DNA of 64,000 nucleotides. Origin: Streptomyces sp. SLBN-31. GTDB lineage: Bacteria > Actinomycetota > Actinomycetes > Streptomycetales > Streptomycetaceae. The DNA lies in NCBI RefSeq assembly GCF_006715395.1, contig NZ_VFNC01000001.1, positions 496,001-560,000 on the forward strand, written 5' to 3'. The notes below the pieces were generated by a model. The model was not told the origin of the DNA. It searched no databases and saw only the letters and a list, made by a program, of their open reading frames with translations. Made by a program: the position numbers and the translations under genes. This document shows, piece after piece, positions 25,213 through 35,032 of this stretch (the stretch's first letter is position 1; each line of letters opens with the position of its first letter).

Positions 25213-26034
25213 TCAGAAGAAGCGCGGATCGTCGAAGGCACCGGACGCGAGCAGATAGACGTAGAAGTCGGCGAGTGCCACGCTCACCAACGACGCCCAG
25301 GCGAGCAGCATGTGCCGGGCGTTGAGCTTCCCGACGAACTGCCACGCCTTGTAGCGCACGGGGTGTTTGGAGAAGTGCTTGAGCTTGCCGCCGACGATGT
25401 GCCGGCAGGAGTGGCAGGAGATCGTGTACGCCCAGATCAGCACGATGTTGATCAGGAAGACGACCGTCCCGAGGCCCATGTGGCCCCAGTTCTCGTCCGT
25501 GTCGCGGAAGGACAGCACGGTGTCGTAGGTCAGCACGCCGGCAACCAGGATCGCCGCGTAGAAGAAGTACCGGTGGATGTTCTGCAGGATCAGCGGGAAG
25601 CGGGTCTCGCCGGTGTACTTCTTGTGCGGTTCGGCGACCGCGCAGGCCGGGGGCGAGGCCCAGAAGCCCCGGTAGTAGGCCTTGCGGTAGTAGTAGCAGG
25701 TCAGGCGGAAGCCCAGCGGGAAGATCAGGATGATGATCGCCGGGGAGATCGCCCACCAGCTGCCGAAGAGGTCGGCGTTGGGGCCCGAGGGCATGTCCCT
25801 GCAGTTCTCCGCCAGACACGGCGAGTAGAACGGCGAGACGTACGGCGCCGAGTAGTAGTCCGCGTTCGCGAACGCCCGCCACGTCGAGTAGACGATGAAG
25901 GCGAGCAGACCGGCCGCGGTGGCGGCAGGCGCCAGCCACCAGCGGTCGGTGCGCAGGTGCGGTGCGCCGATCGCGGCGCGCGTACCGGTGCGTACGCCGC
26001 CGCTGTTCAGATGTGGTTCCGTACCAGTGGCCAA
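25213..26034 (-). CDS. Succinate dehydrogenase cytochrome b membrane subunit
   Basis: A 273-aa membrane protein with about five hydrophobic helices, the anchor that binds heme and quinone. Helices include WLAPAATAAGLLAFIVYSTW, IIILIFPLGFRLTCYYY, YFFYAAILVAGVLTYDT and FLINIVLIWAYTISCHSCRH. Histidines in NIHRYFF, SCRHIVGG and NARHMLLA are candidate heme ligands. TTG 26034 is chosen because GGAG lies 7 nt upstream and the small upstream gene ends 32 bp away; no ATG or GTG is available nearby. One large anchor instead of SdhC plus SdhD marks the type-B-like enzyme. Confidence 0.87.
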   Translation of the reverse strand: MATGTEPHLNSGGVRTGTRAAIGAPHLRTDRWWLAPAATAAGLLAFIVYSTWRAFANADYYSAPYVSPFYSPCLAENCRDMPSGPNADLFGSWWAISPAIIILIFPLGFRLTCYYYRKAYYRGFWASPPACAVAEPHKKYTGETRFPLILQNIHRYFFYAAILVAGVLTYDTVLSFRDTDENWGHMGLGTVVFLINIVLIWAYTISCHSCRHIVGGKLKHFSKHPVRYKAWQFVGKLNARHMLLAWASLVSVALADFYVYLLASGAFDDPRFF

Positions 26035-26066
26035 TTCTTGACTCCGGTCGGTTTCGGGGGTGCTGC

Positions 26067-26363
26067 TCAGCGGCGGTGTTCGGGCCCGTGGTGCGCGCCG
26101 AGACCCTCGTCGTCGCAGTCCGTCCACTGAGTGTCGTCGTACGGCTGGTCGGGGATCGTGACGAGCTCGGGCTTGCGGGGGGAGGCCTGGAGCGTGGCCG
26201 ACGCGCGCAGCAGCGCGACGCTCTCCCGCAGATGGTCCGCGTCGGCGCGGACACGACGTATGTCCAGGCCACCGCTGCCGAGCTGCTGCTCCAGGCGGCC
26301 CACCGACCGGCTCAGGTCGTCGAGGCAGCGCTGGACTGACGTCAGGTCGTCTTGCACGGACAT
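26067..26363 (-). CDS. Small coiled-coil protein upstream of the succinate dehydrogenase operon
   Basis: A 98-aa soluble protein. Residues 1-60 form a heptad-like helix (DDLTSVQRCLDDLSRSVGRL, LRESVALLRASATL) and the rest is acidic and disordered (YDDTQWTDCDDEG). No known family could be named. ATG 26363 has GAGG 9 nt upstream. It is the first gene of the sdh transcription unit (33 bp to the cytochrome b start), so it may be an assembly or regulatory factor; that is a guess from position. Confidence 0.6.
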   Translation of the reverse strand: MSVQDDLTSVQRCLDDLSRSVGRLEQQLGSGGLDIRRVRADADHLRESVALLRASATLQASPRKPELVTIPDQPYDDTQWTDCDDEGLGAHHGPEHRR

Positions 26364-26698
26364 GACGTGACCTCACTTCCTTGGGCCCTGCGGGCCTCAG
26401 GTGGCAACGTTCATGCGCCTGCGAGTGTTGCGCGTCACACCTGTCGGTGGGAAGGGATGTGCAGCGATTGGCGGATTGCACGCCTCCAGTGCACGCCCGC
26501 AGGCGCTTCTTGTGCGCCGGGATGCGCGTTGCGCCCATCGGGTGGCCTTGGCCGCCCCGTCGCCGTGTCGCCCCCGGCAGGCGAACCCTTTCCTCTTCAG
26601 TGGGGCCGTACATCTGATCAACACCAAAATACCGCCAAATGTGATCAGAAGCCTTATTCGTGGCTTGGGCGGGAGCGGCTCCCCGGAGGTAACCAGAG
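26364..26698. promoter_or_regulatory. Divergent control region between the sdh operon and a peptide-binding lipoprotein gene
   Basis: A 335-bp gap without a credible gene. Its right part (26600-26660) is clearly AT-richer than its surroundings. It contains a perfect inverted repeat CTGATCA (26614-26620) / TGATCAG (26642-26648) with a 21-nt spacer, 50 bp before the lipoprotein start. This is a likely operator/promoter zone; the sdh-side promoter was not resolved. Confidence 0.4.
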
Positions 26699-28894
26699 AT
26701 GTCCCACGACGGCGTCGGACCGCGCGCAGTGATGCGATCGGTCGCCTTCCTCACCGCGGGCGCCCTGGCGGTGCCCCTGCTCGCCGGATGCGGTTCCGAC
26801 GACGAGGCGGGCAAGCCGCTCGCCGAGCCGGACATCGCCCCCGCCGCCCGTGCCCTGGTCGCCGACGGCGGCACCCTGCGCTGGGCCGTCGACGACGTGC
26901 CGGAGACCCTCAACACCTTCCAGGCGGACGCCGACACCGTCACCGGCCGGATCGCCCAGGCCGTCCTGCCGTCCATGTACCGGCAGGACGCGGCCGGCCG
27001 GCCGGTGCGCAACGCCGACTACCTGGAGTCCGCCAAGGTCGTCGACACCGAGCCCAAGCAGGTCGTGCTGTACAGGCTGAACCAGCAGGCGGTGTGGAGC
27101 GACGGCCGCGAGATCGGCGCCGCCGACTTCGCCGCCCAGTGGCGCGCCCTGTCCGGCAAGGACGGCGCCTACTGGACCGCCCGCAACGCCGGCTACGACC
27201 GCATCGAGAAGATCGAGCGCGGAGCCAACGACCTCCAGGTCAAGGTCACCTTCGCCCGGCCGTACGCCGACTGGCAGTCGCTGTTCTCGCCGCTGTACCC
27301 CAAGGACGTCATGGGCACCCCCGACTCCTTCAACGACGGGGCCCGCCGCGCGCTCAAGGTCAGCGCGGGGCCGTTCGCCGTCAAGAAGGTCGACCGCAAG
27401 GCCGAGCGGGTCACCCTCGTGCGCAACCCGCGCTGGTGGGGGCGCCCCGCCAAGCTCTCCGAGATCGACCTCGAGGCCGTAGCGCTCGACAAGCGCGCCG
27501 ATGCGCTGGCCGCCGGGAAGATCGACCTGGCCGAGATCGACCCCGCCGGCGCCGAACGCATCGACCTCGCGGCACGGTCCAAGGGCACGAGCACCCCCCT
27601 GCAGGGCTCGTCCCCGCTGCTCGGCCCCGGCGGCGGGCGGCTCTCCGCCAAGTCGCTGCGCTCCTGGACGCGGGCCCACGAGGACGAACTGTCCGACAGC
27701 CGGCTGCGCGCCCTGAAGAAGCGGCTTCGCACGCTCGAGCGGTACGAGAAGCAGGCGAACCTGCGCGGCTTCGAGGTCCGCAAATCGCTGGAGCCCGCCT
27801 ACACCCAGCTCGCCCTCAACGGCTCCGCGGGCCCCCTCGCCGACGAGCGCGTCCGCCGTGCCGTCGCCCGCGCCCTGGACCGCAAGGCCCTCGCCGCGGC
27901 AGTCCTCAAGCCGCTCGGGCTGCCCGCCCAGCCGGTCGGCAGCCACCTCGCGCTGGCCGGACAGGCCGCCTACGCCGACAACAGCGGCGCCGTCGGCGGC
28001 CAGGACACCGCGGAGGCGCAGGCCCTGCTCGCCGACGCCGGATGGGTGCGCGGCGGCCCCGTGAAGCCGCAGAAGAAGAAGGGCGACAAGGCCGCGGGCC
28101 CCCAGAGCAAGAAGGCCCGCGAAAGGTCCGAGGACGGCGACGGCACCTACATCGTCGGCGAGGACAACAAGGCGGACGACCGCAAGGAGCGCGGCGGCGA
28201 GGACGGTGCCAAGCACCTCGCCGACGGCAAGCAGTACGGCGACGGACACCTGCGGCAGGGCGGCGCGGCCGGCGCCTACGCCCCCAAGGGCACGGCCGCG
28301 CCGGCCGGTGCCTCCTCCGGTCTGCTCGCCAAGGACGGCAAGCCGCTCGTCCTGCGCTTCGTGATCCCCTCCGGCCCCGGCTCCGAGAGCCTGCGCACCG
28401 TCGCCGACCGGATCGGCCGCATGCTGGCGCGGGTCGGCATCCGTACCGACATCAGCAAGGTCTCCGACGACAGCTACTTCAAGGACCACATCGCCAGCGG
28501 CGAGTACGACCTCGCCCTGTACTCCTGGCCCGCGTCCGCCTTCCCCGCGACCGACGCCCGGCCCATTTACGCCAAGCCGGTCCCGGCCGCCGACGGCTCC
28601 CTGAACGTCGAGCAGAACTACACCCGCGTCGGCACCGATCAGGTCGACCAGCTCTTCGACCAGGCGGCGGCCGCGCTGGACAGCGGTGAGAACCACGCCC
28701 TGCTCCGCAAGGCCGACTCCCGCATCTGGGCCGCGGCCGGCTCCATCCCCCTCTACCAGCGTCCCCAGCTGGCGGCGGCCCGCAAAACCCTCGTCAACAC
28801 CGGCGCCTTCGGCTTCCGGACCCCGCTCTACGAGGACATGGGCTTCCTGAAGAAGGGAGCGAAGCCGTCGCCGAGCGGGTCGCCGAAGGGGTGA
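26699..28894 (+). CDS. Solitary SBP_bac_5-type peptide-binding lipoprotein
   Basis: A 731-aa extracytoplasmic solute-binding protein, lipid-anchored at the Cys of VPLLAGCGS (about residue 30). The fold is that of oligopeptide-binding proteins: early WAVDDVPETLNTFQADADTV, middle LNGSAGPLADERVRRAVARA, late GEYDLALYSWPASAFPATDA. It is about 180 residues longer than the other binding proteins in this window. Most of the excess is a charged, disordered insert at about residues 455-540 (Lys/Glu/Asp/Gly-rich). The ATG at 26699 has a perfect GGAGGT 9 nt upstream. It has no adjacent permease or ATPase and presumably feeds one of the nearby transporters. A homologue precedes typA in other Streptomyces as far as I recall. 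Confidence 0.85.
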   Translation: MSHDGVGPRAVMRSVAFLTAGALAVPLLAGCGSDDEAGKPLAEPDIAPAARALVADGGTLRWAVDDVPETLNTFQADADTVTGRIAQAVLPSMYRQDAAGRPVRNADYLESAKVVDTEPKQVVLYRLNQQAVWSDGREIGAADFAAQWRALSGKDGAYWTARNAGYDRIEKIERGANDLQVKVTFARPYADWQSLFSPLYPKDVMGTPDSFNDGARRALKVSAGPFAVKKVDRKAERVTLVRNPRWWGRPAKLSEIDLEAVALDKRADALAAGKIDLAEIDPAGAERIDLAARSKGTSTPLQGSSPLLGPGGGRLSAKSLRSWTRAHEDELSDSRLRALKKRLRTLERYEKQANLRGFEVRKSLEPAYTQLALNGSAGPLADERVRRAVARALDRKALAAAVLKPLGLPAQPVGSHLALAGQAAYADNSGAVGGQDTAEAQALLADAGWVRGGPVKPQKKKGDKAAGPQSKKARERSEDGDGTYIVGEDNKADDRKERGGEDGAKHLADGKQYGDGHLRQGGAAGAYAPKGTAAPAGASSGLLAKDGKPLVLRFVIPSGPGSESLRTVADRIGRMLARVGIRTDISKVSDDSYFKDHIASGEYDLALYSWPASAFPATDARPIYAKPVPAADGSLNVEQNYTRVGTDQVDQLFDQAAAALDSGENHALLRKADSRIWAAAGSIPLYQRPQLAAARKTLVNTGAFGFRTPLYEDMGFLKKGAKPSPSGSPKG

Positions 28895-28937
28895 GGGGGC
28901 GGTAGCTCAGGGTTGGCTCAAATCGCTTGCCGTGACC

Positions 28938-28988
28938 GTCCGGCGCCCGCAGCATGAGTCACTATTGATCATGCGGCGGGCGCCGGAC
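28938..28988 (+). terminator. Long near-perfect hairpin after the lipoprotein gene
   Basis: The outer arms are 13 bp perfect (28938-28950 / 28976-28988). After one A-G mismatch comes an inner 6-bp stem GCATGA/TCATGC (28952-28957 / 28969-28974), closing on an 11-nt loop. It is probably the terminator of the lipoprotein gene. It ends 29 bp before the next start codon, so it might also act as a leader or attenuator. Confidence 0.65.
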
Positions 28989-29017
28989 GTCCGCGCACGG
29001 GGGAACGGGGACAGGAC

Positions 29018-29635
29018 GTGCGGGGTATCACACGGGGGACGTGGGCGGCGGGGCTGGTCGCGGTGACGTTGGCGGCGGGACTGACCGCCTGCACCGGGGG
29101 CGAGAGCACGCAGGGGACGAAGGCCTGCTCGAAGGGGACGTACGCCTGGTCGGGCGTCCGGCGCACCGAGCGGCTGACCGCGCTCGGCGCCCCCGTCTCC
29201 TTCAAGAAGAAGACGGCGTCCTACCGGGCGCACCTCAAGCCCGTGGGCGACGCCGTCCACCGGCCCACGGTGACCGGCGTGCCGGCAGGCGCCGGCGCGG
29301 CCGGAGTGATCAAGGCGCTGGGCGCGCATCTGAAGGTGAGTGAACCCCTCGCCGGTCCGTCCGAGACGGATGACGCCGAAGCCGACCACTACTTCGAGGC
29401 GGCCACCGGCGACCTGAAGGGCGCCTACTACTCCTGGTCGTGGATCGGTCTGGTGGACGCCGACTTCACGTACACCTGCGGGGGAGACGCGCCGGTCAGG
29501 GGCCATGTCCGCACCTGGGACAAGAGCGGAAGCGGCTTCATGTCCTGCTCCGACGGCCCCGCGGACCGGGCCTCCGGACGGACGGCCGCCCGCCAGACGT
29601 GCCCGGACGGATCCAAGGCCACGAAGGACGCCTGA
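29018..29635 (+). CDS. Small secreted lipoprotein of unknown function
   Basis: A 205-aa protein with a lipoprotein signal (VTLAAGLTACTGG, lipid Cys at about residue 25). The rest is a compact beta-rich domain with paired cysteines (KACSKGTY, YTCGGDAPV, FMSCSDG, RQTCPDG). No family was recognised. GTG 29018 follows a purine-rich GGGGACAGGA. It lies between the peptide-binding lipoprotein and typA, same strand, with 29 bp between the upstream hairpin and its start. It is probably displayed on the outer face of the membrane. Confidence 0.65.
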   Translation: MRGITRGTWAAGLVAVTLAAGLTACTGGESTQGTKACSKGTYAWSGVRRTERLTALGAPVSFKKKTASYRAHLKPVGDAVHRPTVTGVPAGAGAAGVIKALGAHLKVSEPLAGPSETDDAEADHYFEAATGDLKGAYYSWSWIGLVDADFTYTCGGDAPVRGHVRTWDKSGSGFMSCSDGPADRASGRTAARQTCPDGSKATKDA

Positions 29636-29789
29636 TACCGCCCGTCGGCGCCGCCCCCGGCGGCCCGCGGAGGCCCCTCACCCCGATGCCCCGTACCATG
29701 GGGTGAGGCCGTGGCGTGTCCAGCCCGGCAGGGTCCGCGTATCACCGACGTACGTGCTGGCCTTCCTCACACTCCAGGAGTACGCCTTC

Positions 29790-31697
<1,908 letters not shown>

Positions 31698-31719
31698 TCC
31701 GGGCCGTCGTACGACGTTG

Positions 31720-31748
31720 CCGGGCGTTCCGCGAGGCGGGGCGCCCGG
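31720..31748 (+). terminator. Probable typA terminator
   Basis: CCGGGCG (31720-31726) and CGCCCGG (31742-31748) form a 7-bp stem followed directly by TTT, 23 bp after the typA stop codon. Confidence 0.6.
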
Positions 31749-32335
31749 TTTCGCGTTGTGACGGGGCCACCGGGATGCGGGGTCGGCGATGCAGGGGCGC
31801 AGACGCAGGGATAGGGAAAACCCTACTTCTGGTTCCGGATCGGCAAAACGCGGAAGTGGCCGCATTACCCTGCTGGCAGTGTGGTCCTTTGCTCCCCCTG
31901 TGAATGCCGTTCAACGGCATTACGGCGCAGGTCCGTTGGCCGGAAGCCGTGCGGGCGGAGGAGCTGTCGGCGTCGATACACAGCCGCTGCGGATCCGCAA
32001 GCGAATTTTCATGCCCTCCGCGTCCGGTATACGGACATGCGGGTCCGATAGGTGTGTAACAAGTCCGTTTCGCAGGGATCTTTCGGCAAACCCTTTGTCC
32101 GGATTTTGGAAGATGTACGCGTCAGGTGTGATCGAACCGAGACCTTGTGGGTGTGGTTCGGCCACGGCGCATGGCAGATAGTTAGGCGCGTAGAGCTCGG
32201 ATCAACGGGTCACGCGCTGCAGGCGGCGCCGACTCACGAGCGCGGGGGACACCTGACCGTTTCAGGCACCGGTGACGGTGACGTGTCATGTGTCCCTCCA
32301 TGCGGTGAACCAATGGACTCATGAGGAGGAGCCCC
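31749..32335 (+). promoter_or_regulatory. Long leader/control region of oligopeptide transporter operon 1
   Basis: A 587-bp stretch without a convincing gene, AT-richer than the genes around it. It holds a series of palindromes: TAGGG-AAAA-CCCTA (31812-31825); a perfect 9-bp inverted repeat AATGCCGTT-C-AACGGCATT (31903-31921); TGCGGATCCGCA (31988-31999); GTCCG-GTATA-CGGAC (32022-32036); CGAACC/GGTTCG (32133-32138 / 32155-32160). A near-match to the AdpA consensus (TGGCCGGAAG, 31937-31946) is also present. Such density suggests several regulators act on the operon. A 90-codon reading at 32052-32324 lacks coding character. Confidence 0.5.
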
Positions 32336-33961
32336 ATGCGTGGTGCCAAGAGCGCCAAGTGGGTTGCGATAGCTGCGGTTGTGGCGCTGGGGGCCACTGC
32401 GTGTGGCGGTGGCGGCGACAGCAAGGGCGACAGCAAGGCCGCGGTCGACCCGAACGGGATTTTCTCGGTCGAGTCCGGTGAGCCGCAGAACCCGCTGCAG
32501 CCGGCCAACACCATGGAGTCCTACGGCAGTCTCGTCGTCAAGTCGCTGTTCTCGCAGCTGGTCAGCTACGACTCCGCGGGCAAGATCGTCATGGTCAACG
32601 CCCAGTCGGTGGACAGCAAGGACAACAAGACCTTCACGGTCAAGCTGAAGTCGGGCTGGAAGTTCCACGACGGCACCCCGGTCACCGCCACGTCCTACGT
32701 CAAGGCGTGGAACTGGGCCGCGAACCCGGCCAACAAGCAGACCAACAGCTTCTGGTTCTCCGACATCCAGGGCTACGACGAGGTCGCCCCGGCCAAGGGC
32801 AAGCCCAAGGCCACCGAGATGTCCGGTCTGAAGGTCGTCGACGACAACACCTTCACCATCACGCTGTCCAAGGCCATGCCGTACTTCGTGTACAAGCTCG
32901 GCTACGAGGTCTTCTCGCCGCTGCCGGAGTCCTTCTACAAGGACCCGAAGGCCGCGGGCGAGCACCCGATCGGCAACGGCCCGTACAAGTTCGTCAGCTG
33001 GCAGCACAAGAAGCAGATCCAGGTCGCGAAGTACGCCGACTACAAGGGTCCGGACGCGGCCAAGAACGGTGGCGTGATCTTCAAGAACTACGCCAGCCCC
33101 GAGACGGCGTACGAGGACCTGAAGTCCGGCAACGTCGACGTCCTCACCCAGATCGCCCCGAAGGACCTGCCGGTCTACAAGCAGGACCTCGGCAGCCGCG
33201 CGATCGACCAGTCGTTCTCCGCGATCCAGACGATCGCCGTGGCGTACTACACCAAGCAGTGGAAGAACATCGACCCCAAGGTCATCCAGGGCCTGTCGAT
33301 GGCGATCGACCGCAACACCATCACCAAGACCGTCCTGAACAACACCCGTGAGCCCGCCACCGGCTGGGTCGCCAAGGGTGTCCTGGGCTACAAGCCGAAC
33401 GTCGCGGGTGACGTCACCACGTACAACCCGACGAAGGCCAAGCAGCTCATCAAGGAAGGCGGCGGCGTTCCGGGCAACAAGATCTCGATCCAGTTCAACG
33501 CCGACGGCGGGCACAAGGACTGGGTGGACGCGGTCTGCAACTCCATCACCAACGCGACCGGCGTGAAGTGCGTCGGCGACTCCAAGGCCGACTTCCAGGC
33601 CGACCTGAACGCGCGTGACGCGAAGCAGGTCAAGTCGCTGTACCGCTCCGGCTGGGTGCTCGACTACCCGTTCATCGCCAACTTCATCCGTGACCTCTAC
33701 GGCACGAAGTCGGACGGCAACCAGGGCGGCTTCTCCAACAAGAAGATCGACGACGAGATCGCCGCCGCCGACAGCGCCAGCACGCTGGAGGAGTCGGAGC
33801 AGAAGTACCAGGAGATCGAGGCCCAGCTCAAGGACTCGATGCCGAGCATTCCGCTCTGGTACTACAAGGTCAACGCGGGCTACTCCGAGAAGGTCAGCGG
33901 CGTCAAGTTCAACCAGGCCGGCGACCCGGTCCTGGAAGGCGTTCAGGTCGCGAAGAAGTAA
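32336..33961 (+). CDS. Oligopeptide-binding lipoprotein, BldKB-like (operon 1)
   Basis: A 541-aa SBP_bac_5 protein. The lipoprotein signal ends in VALGATACGG (lipid Cys about residue 27), then a Gly/Lys-rich linker. The binding domains open with SGEPQNPLQPANTMESYG and include ETAYEDLKSGNVDVLT, GLSMAIDRNTIT and the C-terminal SMPSIPLWYYK. It captures extracellular oligopeptides for the permeases encoded next. ATG 32336 has GGAGGAG 5-6 nt upstream. Operon order is binding protein, two permeases, two ATPases. Close resemblance to BldKB, the lipoprotein of the S. coelicolor importer needed for aerial growth, makes a developmental role plausible. The paralogue at 45828 is an equal candidate, so no symbol is given. 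Confidence 0.9.
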   Translation: MRGAKSAKWVAIAAVVALGATACGGGGDSKGDSKAAVDPNGIFSVESGEPQNPLQPANTMESYGSLVVKSLFSQLVSYDSAGKIVMVNAQSVDSKDNKTFTVKLKSGWKFHDGTPVTATSYVKAWNWAANPANKQTNSFWFSDIQGYDEVAPAKGKPKATEMSGLKVVDDNTFTITLSKAMPYFVYKLGYEVFSPLPESFYKDPKAAGEHPIGNGPYKFVSWQHKKQIQVAKYADYKGPDAAKNGGVIFKNYASPETAYEDLKSGNVDVLTQIAPKDLPVYKQDLGSRAIDQSFSAIQTIAVAYYTKQWKNIDPKVIQGLSMAIDRNTITKTVLNNTREPATGWVAKGVLGYKPNVAGDVTTYNPTKAKQLIKEGGGVPGNKISIQFNADGGHKDWVDAVCNSITNATGVKCVGDSKADFQADLNARDAKQVKSLYRSGWVLDYPFIANFIRDLYGTKSDGNQGGFSNKKIDDEIAAADSASTLEESEQKYQEIEAQLKDSMPSIPLWYYKVNAGYSEKVSGVKFNQAGDPVLEGVQVAKK

Positions 33962-34019
33962 CCACAAGCCCGTATCCGGGGCGCGGAGGAGTCGCGCCCC
34001 GGCAACGGCCGTGGCTGGG

Positions 34020-34066
34020 GGGCCCTTTCCGCACGCATCATTCAACGGTGCGCGGGGAAAGGGCCC
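34020..34066 (+). terminator. Intercistronic hairpin between binding-protein and permease genes
   Basis: Arms 34020-34030 (GGGCCCTTTCC) and 34056-34066 (GGAAAGGGCCC) are perfectly complementary, with an inner GCAC/GTGC pairing. It lies in the 138-bp gap after the binding-protein gene. It probably stabilises that mRNA or partly terminates, giving excess binding protein over transporter. Operon 2 has only 6 bp at this position. Confidence 0.65.
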
Positions 34067-34099
34067 GTCGGCTGCCGCTGTGACTGACATGGAGGCACG

Positions 34100-35032
34100 A
34101 TGGGGCGCTACGTCGCACGACGACTGCTCCAGATGATCCCGGTTTTCATCGGGACAACCCTGCTGATTTTCCTCATGGTCTACGCCCTGCCCGGTGACCC
34201 CGTGCGCGGGTTGTTCGGCGACAAGGGCGGCAGCCCGCAGGTGATCGCCCAGTTGAGACATCAGTACGGTCTGGACCAGCCGATCCTGGTCCAGTACTGG
34301 CATTACATGAAGAACATGGTTCTGCACGCCGACTTCGGCACGCAGATCGCGAGCGGCCGTCCCGTCACCGACGTACTCGGCGACGCCTTCCCCGTCACCC
34401 TCCGTCTGGCCGCTCTCGCGTTCCTCATCGAGATGGTGTTCGGCATCGCGCTCGGCATCGTCGCCGGCCTGCGCGCCGGGCGGATCACGGACAACGCGAT
34501 CCTGCTGGTCACCCTGCTGCTGATCTCGGTGCCGGTGTTCGTCCTCGGTTACATCCTCAAGGTCATCTTCGCCTTCGACCTGAACTGGCTGCCACCGAAC
34601 GTCAACGACTCCACGAACGTCAACGAGTTGCTGATGCCCGCGATCGTGCTGGCGACCGCGTCACTGGCGTACGTGACCCGGCTCACCCGCACCTCGATCG
34701 CCGAGAACCTGCGCGCCGACTACATCCGCACGGCCGTCGCCAAGGGTCTGCCGAGGCGCCGCGTCGTGGGCGTGCACCTGATGCGCAACTCGCTGATCCC
34801 GGTGGTCACTTACCTGGGTACCGACATCGGCGCGCTGATGGGCGGCGCGGTCGTCACCGAGGGCCTGTTCAACATCCAGGGCGTGGGAGGCACGATCTAC
34901 CAGTCGATCGTGCGCCGCGAGGGCACGACCCTGGTGGGTCTCGTGACCATCCTGGTCCTCGTGTACCTGCTCGCCAACCTGCTCGTCGACCTGCTTTACG
35001 CGGTCCTTGACCCGAGGATTCGCTATGCCTGA
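34100..35032 (+). CDS. Oligopeptide ABC permease, OppB/DppB type (operon 1)
   Basis: A 310-aa inner-membrane permease with six helices. The N-terminal MGRYVARRLLQMIPVFIG is typical of OppB. The EAA loop that docks to the ATPase is ENLRADYIRTAVAKGLPRRR. The C-terminus VDLLYAVLDPRIRYA is the usual OppB ending. ATG 34100 has GGAGG 4-5 nt upstream. It overlaps the next permease gene by 8 bp. Confidence 0.92.
   Translation: MGRYVARRLLQMIPVFIGTTLLIFLMVYALPGDPVRGLFGDKGGSPQVIAQLRHQYGLDQPILVQYWHYMKNMVLHADFGTQIASGRPVTDVLGDAFPVTLRLAALAFLIEMVFGIALGIVAGLRAGRITDNAILLVTLLLISVPVFVLGYILKVIFAFDLNWLPPNVNDSTNVNELLMPAIVLATASLAYVTRLTRTSIAENLRADYIRTAVAKGLPRRRVVGVHLMRNSLIPVVTYLGTDIGALMGGAVVTEGLFNIQGVGGTIYQSIVRREGTTLVGLVTILVLVYLLANLLVDLLYAVLDPRIRYA

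Noticed and set aside
28896..28925. GGGGGCGGTAGCTCAGGGTTGG resembles the 5' end and D-arm of a tRNA.
   Set aside because: No anticodon arm, T-arm or matching acceptor strand follows; the next structure is the terminator-like hairpin.
32052..32324. 90-codon ORF in the leader of transporter operon 1.
   Set aside because: No ribosome site, weak third-position GC bias, no recognisable domain; the region is better explained as regulatory DNA.
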